DNA from: Emiliania huxleyi CCMP1516
Taxonomy: Eukaryota; Haptophyta; Isochrysidales; Noelaerhabdaceae
Assembly: GCF_000372725.1 (NCBI RefSeq)
Contig: NW_005197990.1
Span: 1 to 39,144, forward strand
DNA length: 39,144 nucleotides
Direction of reading: 5' to 3'
The position numbers were made by a program, and so were the translations under genes. Below the pieces are notes generated by a model that was not told where the DNA came from, searched no databases, and saw only the letters and a program-made list of their open reading frames with translations. Positions 1 through 10,094 of this stretch are shown here, piece by piece (position 1 is the first letter of the stretch; each line of letters opens with the position of its first letter).

Positions 1-669
1 CAGCTGCTCGCAATCCTACATCTTGTAGGACTATGAGCGGCGGCGCTCACAATCGTACCCAAGATCCAAGGATTGCTAGGGCACTCCCAATCGCTCCAGC
101 CGCGAGCGCTTGTGACCCAGCTAGGGGCGTGTCCACGTTGGAGCTGCCAGGTGTGGTGTGGACGCGAGAATAGCTCCGCCGTTCATGGGGGCCGCAACCG
201 ATGCGAGTCGACTGGTGTGTGTCGTCGTGGTTTCGTATCAAGAATACTCACACACCGGGCCTGATGGTCGCGCATCCCACCTTGGAAGGTCATTGTGTTC
301 GGGTGTCCCCTTAGGATCTGACCCGGTCCGGCCGGGGCGTCAAGCCCGGTAGTTGTGCAATCCGCCCCGACGTCTCCCGTCGGTGCGCTTCCCCAGGCTC
401 CCCCCCGCGGGAAGTCTTTAGGAGGAGGCGCGGCCTCTGACATGGCCGCTGCTCTCTCCTCTGGAGGATCATTGGTTGGTTGGAGTCAAGGAAGGAAGGT
501 ACCAGACGCCGCCATCAATCAACCTGCCCTGCGCCCTGAGCAAAGTTGAGAGCCCTTTTAGCTTAGTGGGAGATCCGGATCCAGTTCCGGTGCTACCATG
601 AAAACTCCGGCGAAACACAAATCGATTGCGGGCCTCTTCGGGGCTTGGACATCGGTATCTAGCCCCCGC
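1..669. other. upstream region, no gene recognised
   Basis: I see no supported gene here. The only structure is a small perfect hairpin at 14-30 (7-bp arms, 3-nt loop). The first codons of the downstream ORF (from ATG 598) are open in the same frame, but a signal-peptide-like start at 670 is preferred. Short overlapping ORFs on both strands lack domains or consistent codon use. Confidence 0.4.
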
Positions 670-1652
670 ATGCTACTGTTGATCGCCGCCTTCCCGGCCT
701 CGGAAGATGCGTGCGCCCTTAGCTCCCGGATCTTCCGTGACCCGCATATCAGTTTTGCGTTTGGAGGCTCGGCCGATTTTCGTGGCCGCCACAATGCGCT
801 ATACAGCTTCCTGTCGGCGCCCGGCCTATCGGTCAATATCAAAACGGAGGATGCGGTCTTTAAGATCCACGATGGCGCCCTCATCGTCAACGGATCGTTC
901 CTCACCGAGGCACACGTGATTGCACGCATGTCGCCCCAAAAGCAAGCCACCGCCTCATTCTGGGCCTCTGAGCTGGACGACAACAACTTTGGCTGGCAGA
1001 CCATCAACGGCACCTGCGTCGGCAGGCGAGCCCGCACCTATCTCTGCTCTTCTAGCCTCGGCTCACCTCGGCTACTCTCGACTCCCCCGCAGGCGATTCA
1101 AGTTTGGCTACCGCGGCAGCAAGAGGTGCTTTGCTCTCGACATGGCCATGGCGTACTCCACCGCCACATTCGCGCTGGGCAACTGGACCATGACGGTGAC
1201 TGGCATGCGGTCGGTCCCAAACGCAGACGATCTGGTCGCCGGTCCAAAGCATCGGATCGATATTGGCTTCACCGCGCGTGGCGACGCGCCGTCCCGAGAT
1301 CGGCCGCACGGCATCATCGGCCAGTCCTATGCCACCCCCGGACGCGTGCGTTTTGCGCCCCCCCCCTCCCCTTCCCAAGCACGCGAACACGCCTCAAACT
1401 TGCAGAACGGAGGTGTAGGTGCGCAACGGCAGGGTGGACATCTATCCCTGGTCTGGCTACTTCACGACCAGCGCCATGGCGGAGGGCGCGATCGAGGGCA
1501 CGGCGTCGGACTACGAGGTTGCTGGCGCCCACGCGACCGACTTCGCATTCTTCGAAGATTTTCTGCATTCTGGGTTCACGGGCGGGTTCGCGAACTGTGG
1601 TTCGCGAACTGTGTCGGTGTGTAAGAGGTGTGAAAGTAAGCTTGGTTCATGA
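670..1652 (+). CDS. secreted protein with DPH/FRG motif, 3 exons
   Basis: Exons 670-1025, 1093-1345 and 1419-1652 join with consistent phases into about 280 aa. The ATG at 670 gives a hydrophobic leader (MLLLIAAFPASEDACA), so secretion is likely; ATG 598 is in frame upstream. The mature part starts with RDPHISFAFGGSADFRG, a DPH-x-F...FRG pattern like the start of von Willebrand D-type domains, and goes on with HGIIGQSY and EGAIEGTASDYEV. I recall such proteins as a multigene family in marine algae (memory, not searched); function unknown. Intron 1 (1026-1092) is GC-AG, with the 8-mer GCAGGCGA at both junctions. Intron 2 (1346-1418) is GT-AG. The last about 25 residues come from a repeat block (GGTTCGCGAACTGT twice), so the native C-terminus is probably lost or replaced. 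Confidence 0.6.
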
Positions 1653-1930
1653 ACTAGTTCAGTGGTTCACCCTCGAACCGACCGGTGAACTCTGATCTGA
1701 ATCGTGAATGAACTCGAACCGAGCAGGACGAAAGGGCGAACCGTGAACCGTGAACCGCGAAGGCGGGCAGCGTCTCGGCCGAACCGTGAACCGTGAACCG
1801 ACTAGCACCCGCCCCGAGTCCGAGAGATTTTTAGCAATACCAAACAACTCTAACTTTGTTGTCGAGTCCGTGAACCGCGAACCGTGAACGAACCGTGAAC
1901 CGGCGAACTGGTTCATGAACCGGTTCACAG
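1575..1930. repeat. degenerate GAACCGTGAACCG repeat block
   Basis: This stretch is built from many direct and inverted copies of GAACCG/CGGTTC and GTGAAC/GTTCAC. It includes the palindromes TTCGCGAA (twice near 1590-1610) and GTTCATGAAC near both ends (about 1645 and 1912). A 32-bp segment inside it (1822-1853) recurs exactly at 13182-13213. The inverted arrangement suggests a non-autonomous element or an array able to fold. It overlaps the 3' end of the upstream gene. Confidence 0.6.
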
Positions 1931-2077
1931 CCTTGTTATTGACAAGAAAATACGTCCTATGGCGCTATGCGCTGGTCTGTGAGAGGTTGAGGTGCGAGCC
2001 CTGGAGGCCCTGGGGATGGGGTGAGTGCCGCGCACCTTTACCCCGGCGTGTCCTGATCCCCTGGTCGCTTCAGTGCG

Positions 2078-4658
2078 ATGCTGACTGCCAAGCTGCTCCC
2101 CCTTCTCGCCCTCGCCGGTCGGGCCGCAGCATGCACCACTGTCGCTGTCGGCAAGGCCGCCACTGTCGACGGCAGCGTCATGTGTTCGCACACGAATGAC
2201 GGCGAGGGCATGAGTGATCCTCGCATGATCCGCATCCCGGCGAGCGAGTGGCCGACCGGGACGATGCGCAAAGTGTTCTTCAACCCAGAGGACTACCCGC
2301 GCTATGTCGGCACCGACCGTGCGACCACTGCCGTCCCCGAATACTTGCCGCAGAATCAGATTGGCGGATACATGGCACCATTCGAGCCGATGCCGGGCTG
2401 CGAGATCCCGCAGGTCCCGCACACGTACCAGTACTACGAGGACGCGTACGGTGCGCACAACGAGAAGCAGCTGGGTATCGCCGAGTCCACCTGCTCAGGC
2501 ATCTTTGGAGCAGCACCGCGTGGCCAGAACGTCACCGCAGACGGCAAGATCGTCGTCGGCAAGGCTTGCTGGTCGATCGACTCGCTCTCGCAGATTGCAA
2601 TGGAACGACACTCGCGTGCGCGCGACGCCATCAGGGACATTGGCCGCCTCGCCGAGCAGACGGGCTTCTATGGCGCCGGCCTCTTCGAGGGCGGCGCAGA
2701 GTCGCTGCTCATCACTGACGTGGACGAGGCCTGGATCTTCCACATCCTCCCCTCGGAGCCCGCCGACGGGGAGGAGTACTCGTCCGCCATCTGGGCGGCG
2801 CAGCGGATCCCAGACGACTCCTACGCCGCTGTCACCAACGCCTTCATCATCCGCGACATCGACCGTGACTCGGACCCGGACACCGGCGACTTTCTCTTCT
2901 CCGAGTCCGTCTTCACGACTGCGCGCCGTCACCGATGGTGGAGCGAGGAGTCGGGCGAGCCCCTCGACTTCACGGCCACCTTCTCCGACGGCGAGTATGC
3001 AAACAAGTGCGGCCCGACCGCAAGTACTTTTTGCCATGAAGAGCGCCTCTGATACACCTCTTTCCGCGAGCACAGGTACTACTCTGGCCGCCGGCTTTGG
3101 GGCGTCTTCAACTACTTCTCGCCGTCGCTCAACGTGCCCGCCGAGTACCTCGAGTACCGCTACTCCAAGCCGTACCCGGTCACCGCGAAGCCCGACGCGC
3201 TAATCTCTGTCGCCGACATTGCCGCCGTCAACCGCCTCTACTACATCGGCACGAACTACTCGCAGGCCGGCTCCGGCTACAGCGCAGATATGCCCGACGA
3301 AGGGGGCGCACCCCCGTCCCTCAGGGCCGGAGTCGAGCTCGGCTACCCGGGCGGTCCGTGGGGCTCCCCGGACCACGTCGCCGGCAACAACAACACCGCG
3401 ATGCCCTCGGGCGCCAACCAGTACGGCATCGCCGGCAACTGGGAGCGCACGATCGGCCTCTACCGCACCTCCGAGTCGTACATCAGCCAGAGCCGCAAGA
3501 ATCTGCCCGACGAGTGCGGCGGCGTCCTCTGGTACGGTCCCTACTCGGCAACCTACACCGTCTACACGCCCTTCGCCGCCGGCATGAAAGAGCTGCCGCC
3601 GCAGGTAAGACCTGCACAGACTTTGCCGAGATGCGCCGAGATGCGCCGAGATGCGCCGAGATGAGCCAAGATGGGAGCCGAGACTGCCGGTCGAGCTGCC
3701 TGCCGACTTGGGATGCTGGCCTCCGCGTCGCCTCAAACAGGTGACGAACGGCACGCACATGCAGCTCGACAAGGACACCATGTTTTGGGCGAACCGCTAC
3801 GTGGGCAACTACGTGCAGCTGAAGTGGTGGGCGATGATTGAGGACGTCCGCGCCTTCCAGAACGAGCAGATGCAGCACCACCTTGCCCTCCAAGCCCGCG
3901 TGGACACGGCGTGTCAGGCGGCGCACGCAGGCAGCTCGCTCTTCTCGTCCGTGCTGGAGCGAACCGGCGATGATAGCCAGCAATGAGCGATTAGGCGGCC
4001 GCCGGCCGCTCTTCTCGTCCATGCCGTCCGACGACCCGCTTCACGCGTACTACACCAATGCTGAGCGCGTCACGCGCGAGACGTGGAACTTGGCAGACCA
4101 CCTCATGTTCAAGTACGCGGACGGCCAGCTTCACCCGACGGACACCAGGTTTGGCACGATGGCGACGACCGCATTCGACGCCCGCCCTCATCGCACCATC
4201 TGTCAGCAGGTTTGGCACGTTGACGCCGCCGCGCGCGTACGGCTCCTTCGGCGACACCGTGCCCGGGTCTGTGTCGGTGATTGACAAGCCCGGCTACGAC
4301 GGCGCGTGGCTCGAGACCGTCGGCTTCCCCGAGGGCCCTCCGCCTCCTCCGAACTGCACCGAGCTAGCGCAGCGTTACAACCGGCCCATGTGCACACACT
4401 GCCGCCGGTCGGCCGTCCACCCGCCGTCGAGTCACGCTCACCGCCATCCCGTCACGCCTGTAGCTGCGGCCACGTGGCACCGCCAAACGGACCCTTTCGA
4501 GAATGGTTGCAGCTGAAGGAATTTGCGGTCGTCACCGGCGCCGTGAGCGTCGAACACACGCAGTGAGTGTGAATCGTGTCTCACGCGTGTGTCTGCGAAC
4601 AGGCCTCGCGTGCGCCTATAAGGGCGACGCGGCCGCCGCGACCAACAACTGCCACTGA
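2078..4658 (+). CDS. secreted C69-family dipeptidase-like protein
   Basis: Peptidase family C69 (PepD-like) proteins are N-terminal-nucleophile hydrolases. A signal peptide (MLTAKLLPLLALAGRAAA) is followed directly by Cys19-Thr-Thr, which would be the exposed nucleophile. Family-like segments include GSVMCSHTNDGEG, KACWSID, EAWIFHILP and YYSGRRLWGVF. Exons: 2078-3006, 3076-3604, 3741 to about 3950, about 4021-4148, and 4210 onward. The introns 3007-3075, 3605-3740 and 4149-4209 are GT-AG and keep frame. The 3950-4020 interval is odd: a 14-bp direct repeat (3937-3950 and 4007-4020) brackets a 70-bp step that must be removed to keep frame. The C-terminus is uncertain. The ORF is open to 4516, but a better end may be an exon at 4603-4658 coding ACAYKGDAAAATNNCH, joined from a donor near 4374. 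The family assignment is firm; the last exon is not. Confidence 0.75.
3626..3675 (+). repeat. short tandem repeat in C69 intron
   Basis: A 10-bp unit close to CGAGATGCGC is repeated about four to five times inside the 136-nt intron (3605-3740), the last copies being degenerate. Confidence 0.8.
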
Positions 4659-5378
4659 TTGGGCCTGCGCTGCTAGGCAGACAAAAGGCGGGGCCGCCGC
4701 CACGCCCGGCGCGAGAGCGGGGTGAGACGTATAGGAGCGAGCTTGAGGGTAGGGTGTGCGATGCCGGCGCTGCTGCGGTTCTCCGCGAGAGAGCAACGTG
4801 GCGCAGGCACGTTCGCGCTGGCTAGAGTTTGGCGGAGCGCCGCGGCCGCGAACCCGCGCTCCCGGCTGTAGATGTGTATGATGAGCTGACCTCTGTGCGC
4901 TGTGTGTACTCTCTGGAGAGAGCGAGTCGTGTGCCGAGAGGGGGACAAGAGCACTTGGGGACAAGCGCACTTCGGGAGCACAAAACCCCCCCCCCTGACT
5001 CCCCCCGCGGGTCGTGGTTTGTTGGTTCATAAGACCCGACGGGGACGCCACCACCCTCGCCTTGGATCTACAACGGACTCATCACTATGAAAAAAGAAAT
5101 TTGCGTGTCCACAAAGTCCTGTCTGTGCAGAGTGGGACGGCCGCGAGGTGGCATGAAGGTTGCAGCGAGAAGCGGCGAGAGACTGCGAAAAGAGATACGA
5201 AGAGGCAGACTCCCCAGGGTGGGCGACGGCTAGCGCACCACACTCCTCTCCTTAAAATCCCTGTGTGGTGGCGGCGTGCCGTTCTCCCATCACCCTCCCT
5301 TGCCGTGTGTGTTTTCTTTCTTTCTTTCTTTGCAGGGTCGGCCCGTCGGCCGTATCCGCTATTGCCGCCCCACGCGCG
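4659..5378. other. intergenic, likely UTRs
   Basis: No supported gene. Near 5309-5335 a TTTC run ending in TTTGCAG resembles a splice acceptor, so the downstream gene may have an intron in its 5' UTR. Short ORFs here look like frame noise of GC-rich DNA. Confidence 0.4.
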
Positions 5379-8300
5379 ATGCGCCTGCTGCGGGCGGCTC
5401 TACTGGCCAATTTTGCGGTAGCGAAGGGGCAGCAGCCGCTGAAACTGCGCGCCGGTGGCGCGAGCTTCCCCGCCGCCATGTACAGAGACATCACCTTTGC
5501 CTACAGCTTCCTCCACCCCACGACCGGCGGCGTTGACATTTCCTACCACTCTGTCGGATCCTCGGCAGGCAAGCGGTGGATCGTGGACGGAAGCCGGAGA
5601 TGTGACGGCGCGCGGCCGTGCGTCACGCTCGACTGGGCCGCCTCCGACTCCCTCCTCACCGAAAGCGACTACGCCGCATACCCGGACCTGCGAATGTTCC
5701 CGACAATGGCAGGCGCAGTCGTGCCGATCTTCAACCTGCCGGGATTCAGAGAGGGGGAGGACCTACTGCTGACGCCCGCGCTGGTGAGCAAGGTCTTCCG
5801 CGGCGCGGTTACCCACTGGGACGACCCGGAGATTGTCTCCATCAACCCTCACCTCGCGCTCCCCTCGGCGCGGATCGTGCTCTGCGTGCGTGCGGACGGC
5901 AGTGGCACGACGGAGATATTCAAGAAGGCCCTCTCCGCCTTCGAGCCAGAATTTGCAGAGCGGGTGGGTGCGAGCAGCAACGCTAAATGGGGACCCACCA
6001 ACGTGACGCGGCGCCGGCTCAACAGCGGTGTCGCCTCCTTTGTGGCTCACACACCATTTGCGCTCGGCTACTCAGTGCTTGCTGAGGCGCGCAACGCGGG
6101 CCTTCCATTCGCCACGCTCCTCAAGGGCGTGAGCCGAGTGCGGGCGTCGGCGACCTCAGTCTCATACGCGCTGGCCGAGCTTGGCCTCGAGGTCGGCAAG
6201 GGCAAGGCGCTCACCGCAGACGTGCACAATGCGCTCGGTACGCACTTCGAGACTCCTCTCCCAAGATCCGAGATGCAGTCCACTAGGGCCGCGCCGGAAG
6301 AGGCGTGGTCAGCACTGACCAGCACAACGAGGGGCGTATTGGGTTACCACACCGTCTCGCTGCAGGTCTGATGGCGTGGCCAATCTGCGGCTACACTCAC
6401 CTCGTCATGCGGACTGACCCGCCGCCGGACGAGGTCGCGGGCTCGTCGCTGGAGACGCGCCGCGCGACGGTCGACTTTTGGCGCTGGTTTTACGCCGACG
6501 AACACGGCGTCGTCGCAAAGATCGCCGAAACGAACGGTTTGCGTCCCTCCCACCGATGGTTGCGTCACAGGCGCGGGACTCTTCCGAGAGACCTCCACCC
6601 TCTGCTCACCGCCACACAAGCACAGGGCCCTCTCCCCATCCTCCCACGTAGCCCAAGGACATAAGCGTCGTGACGAGGTGCGCCCCATCCTCCCACGTAG
6701 CCCAACAACATAAGCGTCGAAACGAACGGCAGCGTCCGCGACTTGTCTGTAGGTTCTTCCGCTCGTCGAGTCTCAAATCCGGTGGCAGGGCGTCCCGGTG
6801 GCGCTGCCGGAGCCCAAGCCTTCGCTCGAAGTGGTCGGGCCGGTGTGGCTCTCGAGCGCCATTGAGCAACTCGGCATCATCTACGAGCAGGACCAGAGCT
6901 CCAACGCGGACACGAGCTACACTGCTGTCCAGGGTGTCAAGCAAGAGCTCACCTCGCGCTGCAACTTGGGGGAGCTCCACGCATGCGGCGGCGGCAACTT
7001 CAGCTCGGAGGCGCAGCCGCCCTCCGCCGTCGGCGCAGTGGTGTTGACGGCTGACCCGTGGGTCAAGCTTCACCGGGAGATCGAGGCGGAGGGGCGGGTG
7101 AACCAAACCGCCCTCCCGCTCGCAGCCATTGGCATCGGAGTAGCGTACCAATGCAGAGCCAACCGCACTTGCGAGCCGCTCGTGCTGGACACATCGGCGA
7201 TTGGCTGGCTGTGCTCGGGCAAGATCAGTCGCTGGGACGACGACTACCTCATCTCCCTCAACCCATGGCTCGCCGGCGTCGGCGCCATCCCGATCGCGCT
7301 TCAGGCTGAGCCCGCCACCTCGGACACCATGGCCGCGTTGCGCGAGCAGTTGATCGCTCTCGGCCAGCTTAGCGAGCCGATTGACCTGTTTTGCCCAGCC
7401 GCGCACGTGCAGCCGTCGGCCGCACGGGTGAGTTCCGCCGTCCTGCACGACGAGTACTCCGTTGGCCTCCTCCCTGTCGCCAACAGCGCCACCGTGTTGC
7501 ACGGTTGGGCCAGCGTCGCGACAACATGCTCGACTTCCATGCTGCACCCATCCCCTCTCAGCGCGGGCGCAGCGGTGAGCTGCCGTGCACGCGCCACGCC
7601 TCCGGCAATCTCGCACCTGCGCGGCTGCACGCGGCGGCAGACCACCCACGAGGAGCGCCCCCCCGGCACGTGCTACCCGCTCACCGTCTATGCGCTTCTG
7701 ATGGTATGCCCCGCCCGCCCCCTGTTCTCGCTTAATTCCGTCCGAATTTGGGCCTGTTCCCCCACTTGACTTCCCTCCCCTCTCACATGCGCCCACCCTT
7801 CGGCCCTGCGAGGTGCCCACCTCGTTCCACGGCGCCGAATGCGCGGCGCTCGAGGCGGAGAGCGTGCCCAAGCAGCTCGCGCGCTACCTAGCGTGGCTGT
7901 ACGGGATTCAGGGCGACATCACCGACAGGATGGGAGAGGCGCCGCTGCTGCGTGCGCTCACCCGCGAGTCGATGGCATTCATGAGCAGCGAGAGCGAGCA
8001 GGAGGATGTGCGTCGTTCATTCCTCTCCCTCAACTCCCTCCTCCCCCCTCTCGAACCGTCGTTCCTAGCCCATTCCTCTCCCTCTCACCCCCTCCTTCGC
8101 CCTCACGAACCGCCGTCCCACTGCCCGACGCCTCTGGGCCCACTACTCGAACGGCACCCCCGAATGTGACGCGCCGGTGGCCTGCGCTCGCAGGTGCATT
8201 GGCTCCACGATCTTACTCGCGAGCGGCTATACGAGCTCACCTGCGACGGCCGCTCGTTGCTCCGGCCCGACGACACGAGCCACGAGGCCACCCGCTCGAT

Positions 8301-9454
8301 CCTCCTCATCACGTTCAGCTCCGTGCTCGGCGCGCTGGCCATCTGCCTCTCCTTCAGCCTGGGGCTCTGCATGCGCCATCGTCGCCAGATGAGCCGCCGC
8401 GCCGCCAGTCTGCGTGTGTCTCGCGACCGAGCGCACATGGACCTGAGCTTGGTCACGCACCAAATCAAGGCCATCAAGGAGGGGCTGCGTGTCGTTTCGA
8501 TCGACGCGGTGCCGAGCGATGAGGCGCCCTCCATCTCCTTCCCGCCGGGTCCCCCGTCCGGCTCGTCCGGCTGGACGCCGGCGGACCGCAGACACGGCCT
8601 TGGGGATATGGTGGCGGGACCGCGCCGCTCGTGCAAGACTCGCTTCGACAGACTCCGCGTCGAGGCCGTCGCGCTCCCGGATATCCCTCTCGAGCTGCTG
8701 CAGATAGTGGCCAAGGCGGTGCACGAAGATGACGCCTTCGCGTTTGGCTGCGTCTGCACCCGATTCCGCAAGGTCATGTGCCAGCGCGGCTCTCAGCACG
8801 CCCGCTTCCCCTACGGCGTACGAACGCACCCCACGGCCGCGTGGGTGTCGGCGGCGCGGCTGGCGTGGGCGCGTCATACAGGATACGTCTGGCAGCCCTT
8901 TGACGTTGCCTGTTGTGCTGGGCGTGGGCATCTCCAGGTGTCGCCGCATCCCCTAGCCCGCCCCCTCCCCACTCCAGCACCACCGCAACAACTCCTTACT
9001 GCCGTTGTCCAGCCGATCGCCATTGCCGCCGCCATCGCAGGTGCTGCAGTGGGCACGGGAGCAGGGCTGCCCGTGGGACGCGCGCACTTGTAGTGCGGCG
9101 GCGGCGGAAGGCAGACTCGGGGTGCTCAAATGGGCCCGGCAGCAGGGCTGCCCATGGGACCAGCGCACCTGTAGCGCAGCAGCTAGGGGCGGGCACCTCT
9201 CGGTGCTAGAGTGGGCGCGGCAGCAGGGTTGCCCTTGGAATGCGCTCGTGTGCATGATGGCTGCAGGGGGCGGACACCTCTCAGTGCTCAAGTGGGCGCG
9301 CGACCAGGGCTGCTCGTGGACAGAGCTAACCTGCACCGCAGCCGCAGCCGGCGGACACCTGCAGACGCTAAGGTGGCTGCGGGAGAATGGGTGCCCATGG
9401 GACCGGCGTGTACCCGTTCTCGACCACACGCCGGAGGTGGCCTCGATTCTGTGA
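5379..9454 (+). CDS. double PstS-like receptor with TM, F-box-like motif and ankyrin-like repeats
   Basis: Exons about 5379-6342, 6366-6541, 6753-7703, 7813-8007, 8194-8937 and 9041-9454 encode about 1150 aa. A signal peptide (MRLLRAALLANFAVAKG) precedes a first PstS-type phosphate-binding domain, with YHSVGSSAGKRW, the GAVVPIFNLPG region, THWDDPEI and the phosphate-loop motif ADGSGTTEIF. Exon 3 holds a second, diverged domain (ISRWDDDYLISLNPWL, CYPLTVYALL). Exon 5 has one transmembrane helix (ILLITFSSVLGALAICL, about 8300-8370), a basic tail (MRHRRQ), then LPDIPLELLQIVAKAV...VCTRFRK (8675-8790), an F-box-like motif. Exon 6 has four or five WARxxGCPW ankyrin-like units. The last three introns are clean phase-0 GT-AG; the first two borders are uncertain. 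The last exons could be a separate F-box/ankyrin gene, but TM and F-box share one uninterrupted exon. Suggested role (inference): a surface phosphate sensor or receptor. Confidence 0.7.
6634..6720 (+). repeat. about 51-bp tandem duplication inside intron
   Basis: Two copies of a segment containing CATCCTCCCACGTAGCCCAA followed by ACATAAGCGTCG lie in tandem inside the second intron of the receptor gene. The intron is also bracketed by the 12-mer CGAAACGAACGG (6526-6537 and 6718-6729). Confidence 0.75.
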
Positions 9455-10094
9455 CCTCTTGCGACGGTGTATCAGACTGCGCCCTCGACCCCGGCACCTC
9501 CGACTGCGGACTGGCGCCGCGCCCCTGCGCCGCAGCCGAAGTGGGCGCCCTGGGGGGCGCACACCACTAGCCCTGCCTGCAGCGCTGGGATGATAGTTGA
9601 TACACCGCGCCCCGACCGCTACTGCAACCGCCGTGTCCCATGCCGCATGCGCCATGGGCAGCACGTGCCGTGTGCCCCCAGGGGCGCGGTGTGGAGTGCG
9701 TGGCAACCCAAGGGGAATTTGAAAAAGAGGTTTTCGAAAGCAATATTCGTCTACTCTAGATTTTGCCCCTCACCAACGCCTCATCGGCGTGGCGCAGGGG
9801 CCCTCTCTCGCACATATTCTCTGACATCGAGACCACTCTCAGGACGTCTCTCCACTCGCCAGACGCGCAAACATGAGAGCGGATGTCAGCAGAGCTGGCG
9901 TGACTCCCACTCTCTGACTGCAGAACGCAGCACAGCCGACGCGAAGGGGAGGGGTAGGGAAGTGGGGGCGGGACGACAGTTGTTCTCCTCTCAGAGGAGG
10001 CTCGAAGTACACAAAATTGGCCGGCGGCCAGCGGCCAGCTCGGCTCTCCCCACCCGCTCGCTCGTGGGCGCCTCGTTCCCAATCGAGGCATCCG
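9455..10094. other. convergent intergenic region
   Basis: This region lies between the 3' ends of two converging genes. I see no coding pattern. AAAAAGAGG and AATATTCG stretches near 9720-9760 may belong to 3' UTRs. Confidence 0.4.

Noticed and set aside
558..1037. Minus-strand ORF of 159 codons opposite the DPH protein gene
   Set aside because: It is the antisense of a spliced gene with clear motifs; GC-rich codon bias leaves long antisense frames open.
3951..3987. 37-nt GT-AG intron to explain the frame change in the dipeptidase
   Set aside because: Frame-compatible but implausibly short; the 70-bp repeat period explains the frame better.
6343..6365. 23-nt GT-AG intron between the first two receptor exons
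   Set aside because: It keeps frame but is too short for normal splicing; the true junction probably lies slightly elsewhere and is left open.
6606..7871. Minus-strand ORF of 421 codons opposite the receptor gene
   Set aside because: No domain, and the plus strand carries recognisable PstS-like motifs in the same interval.
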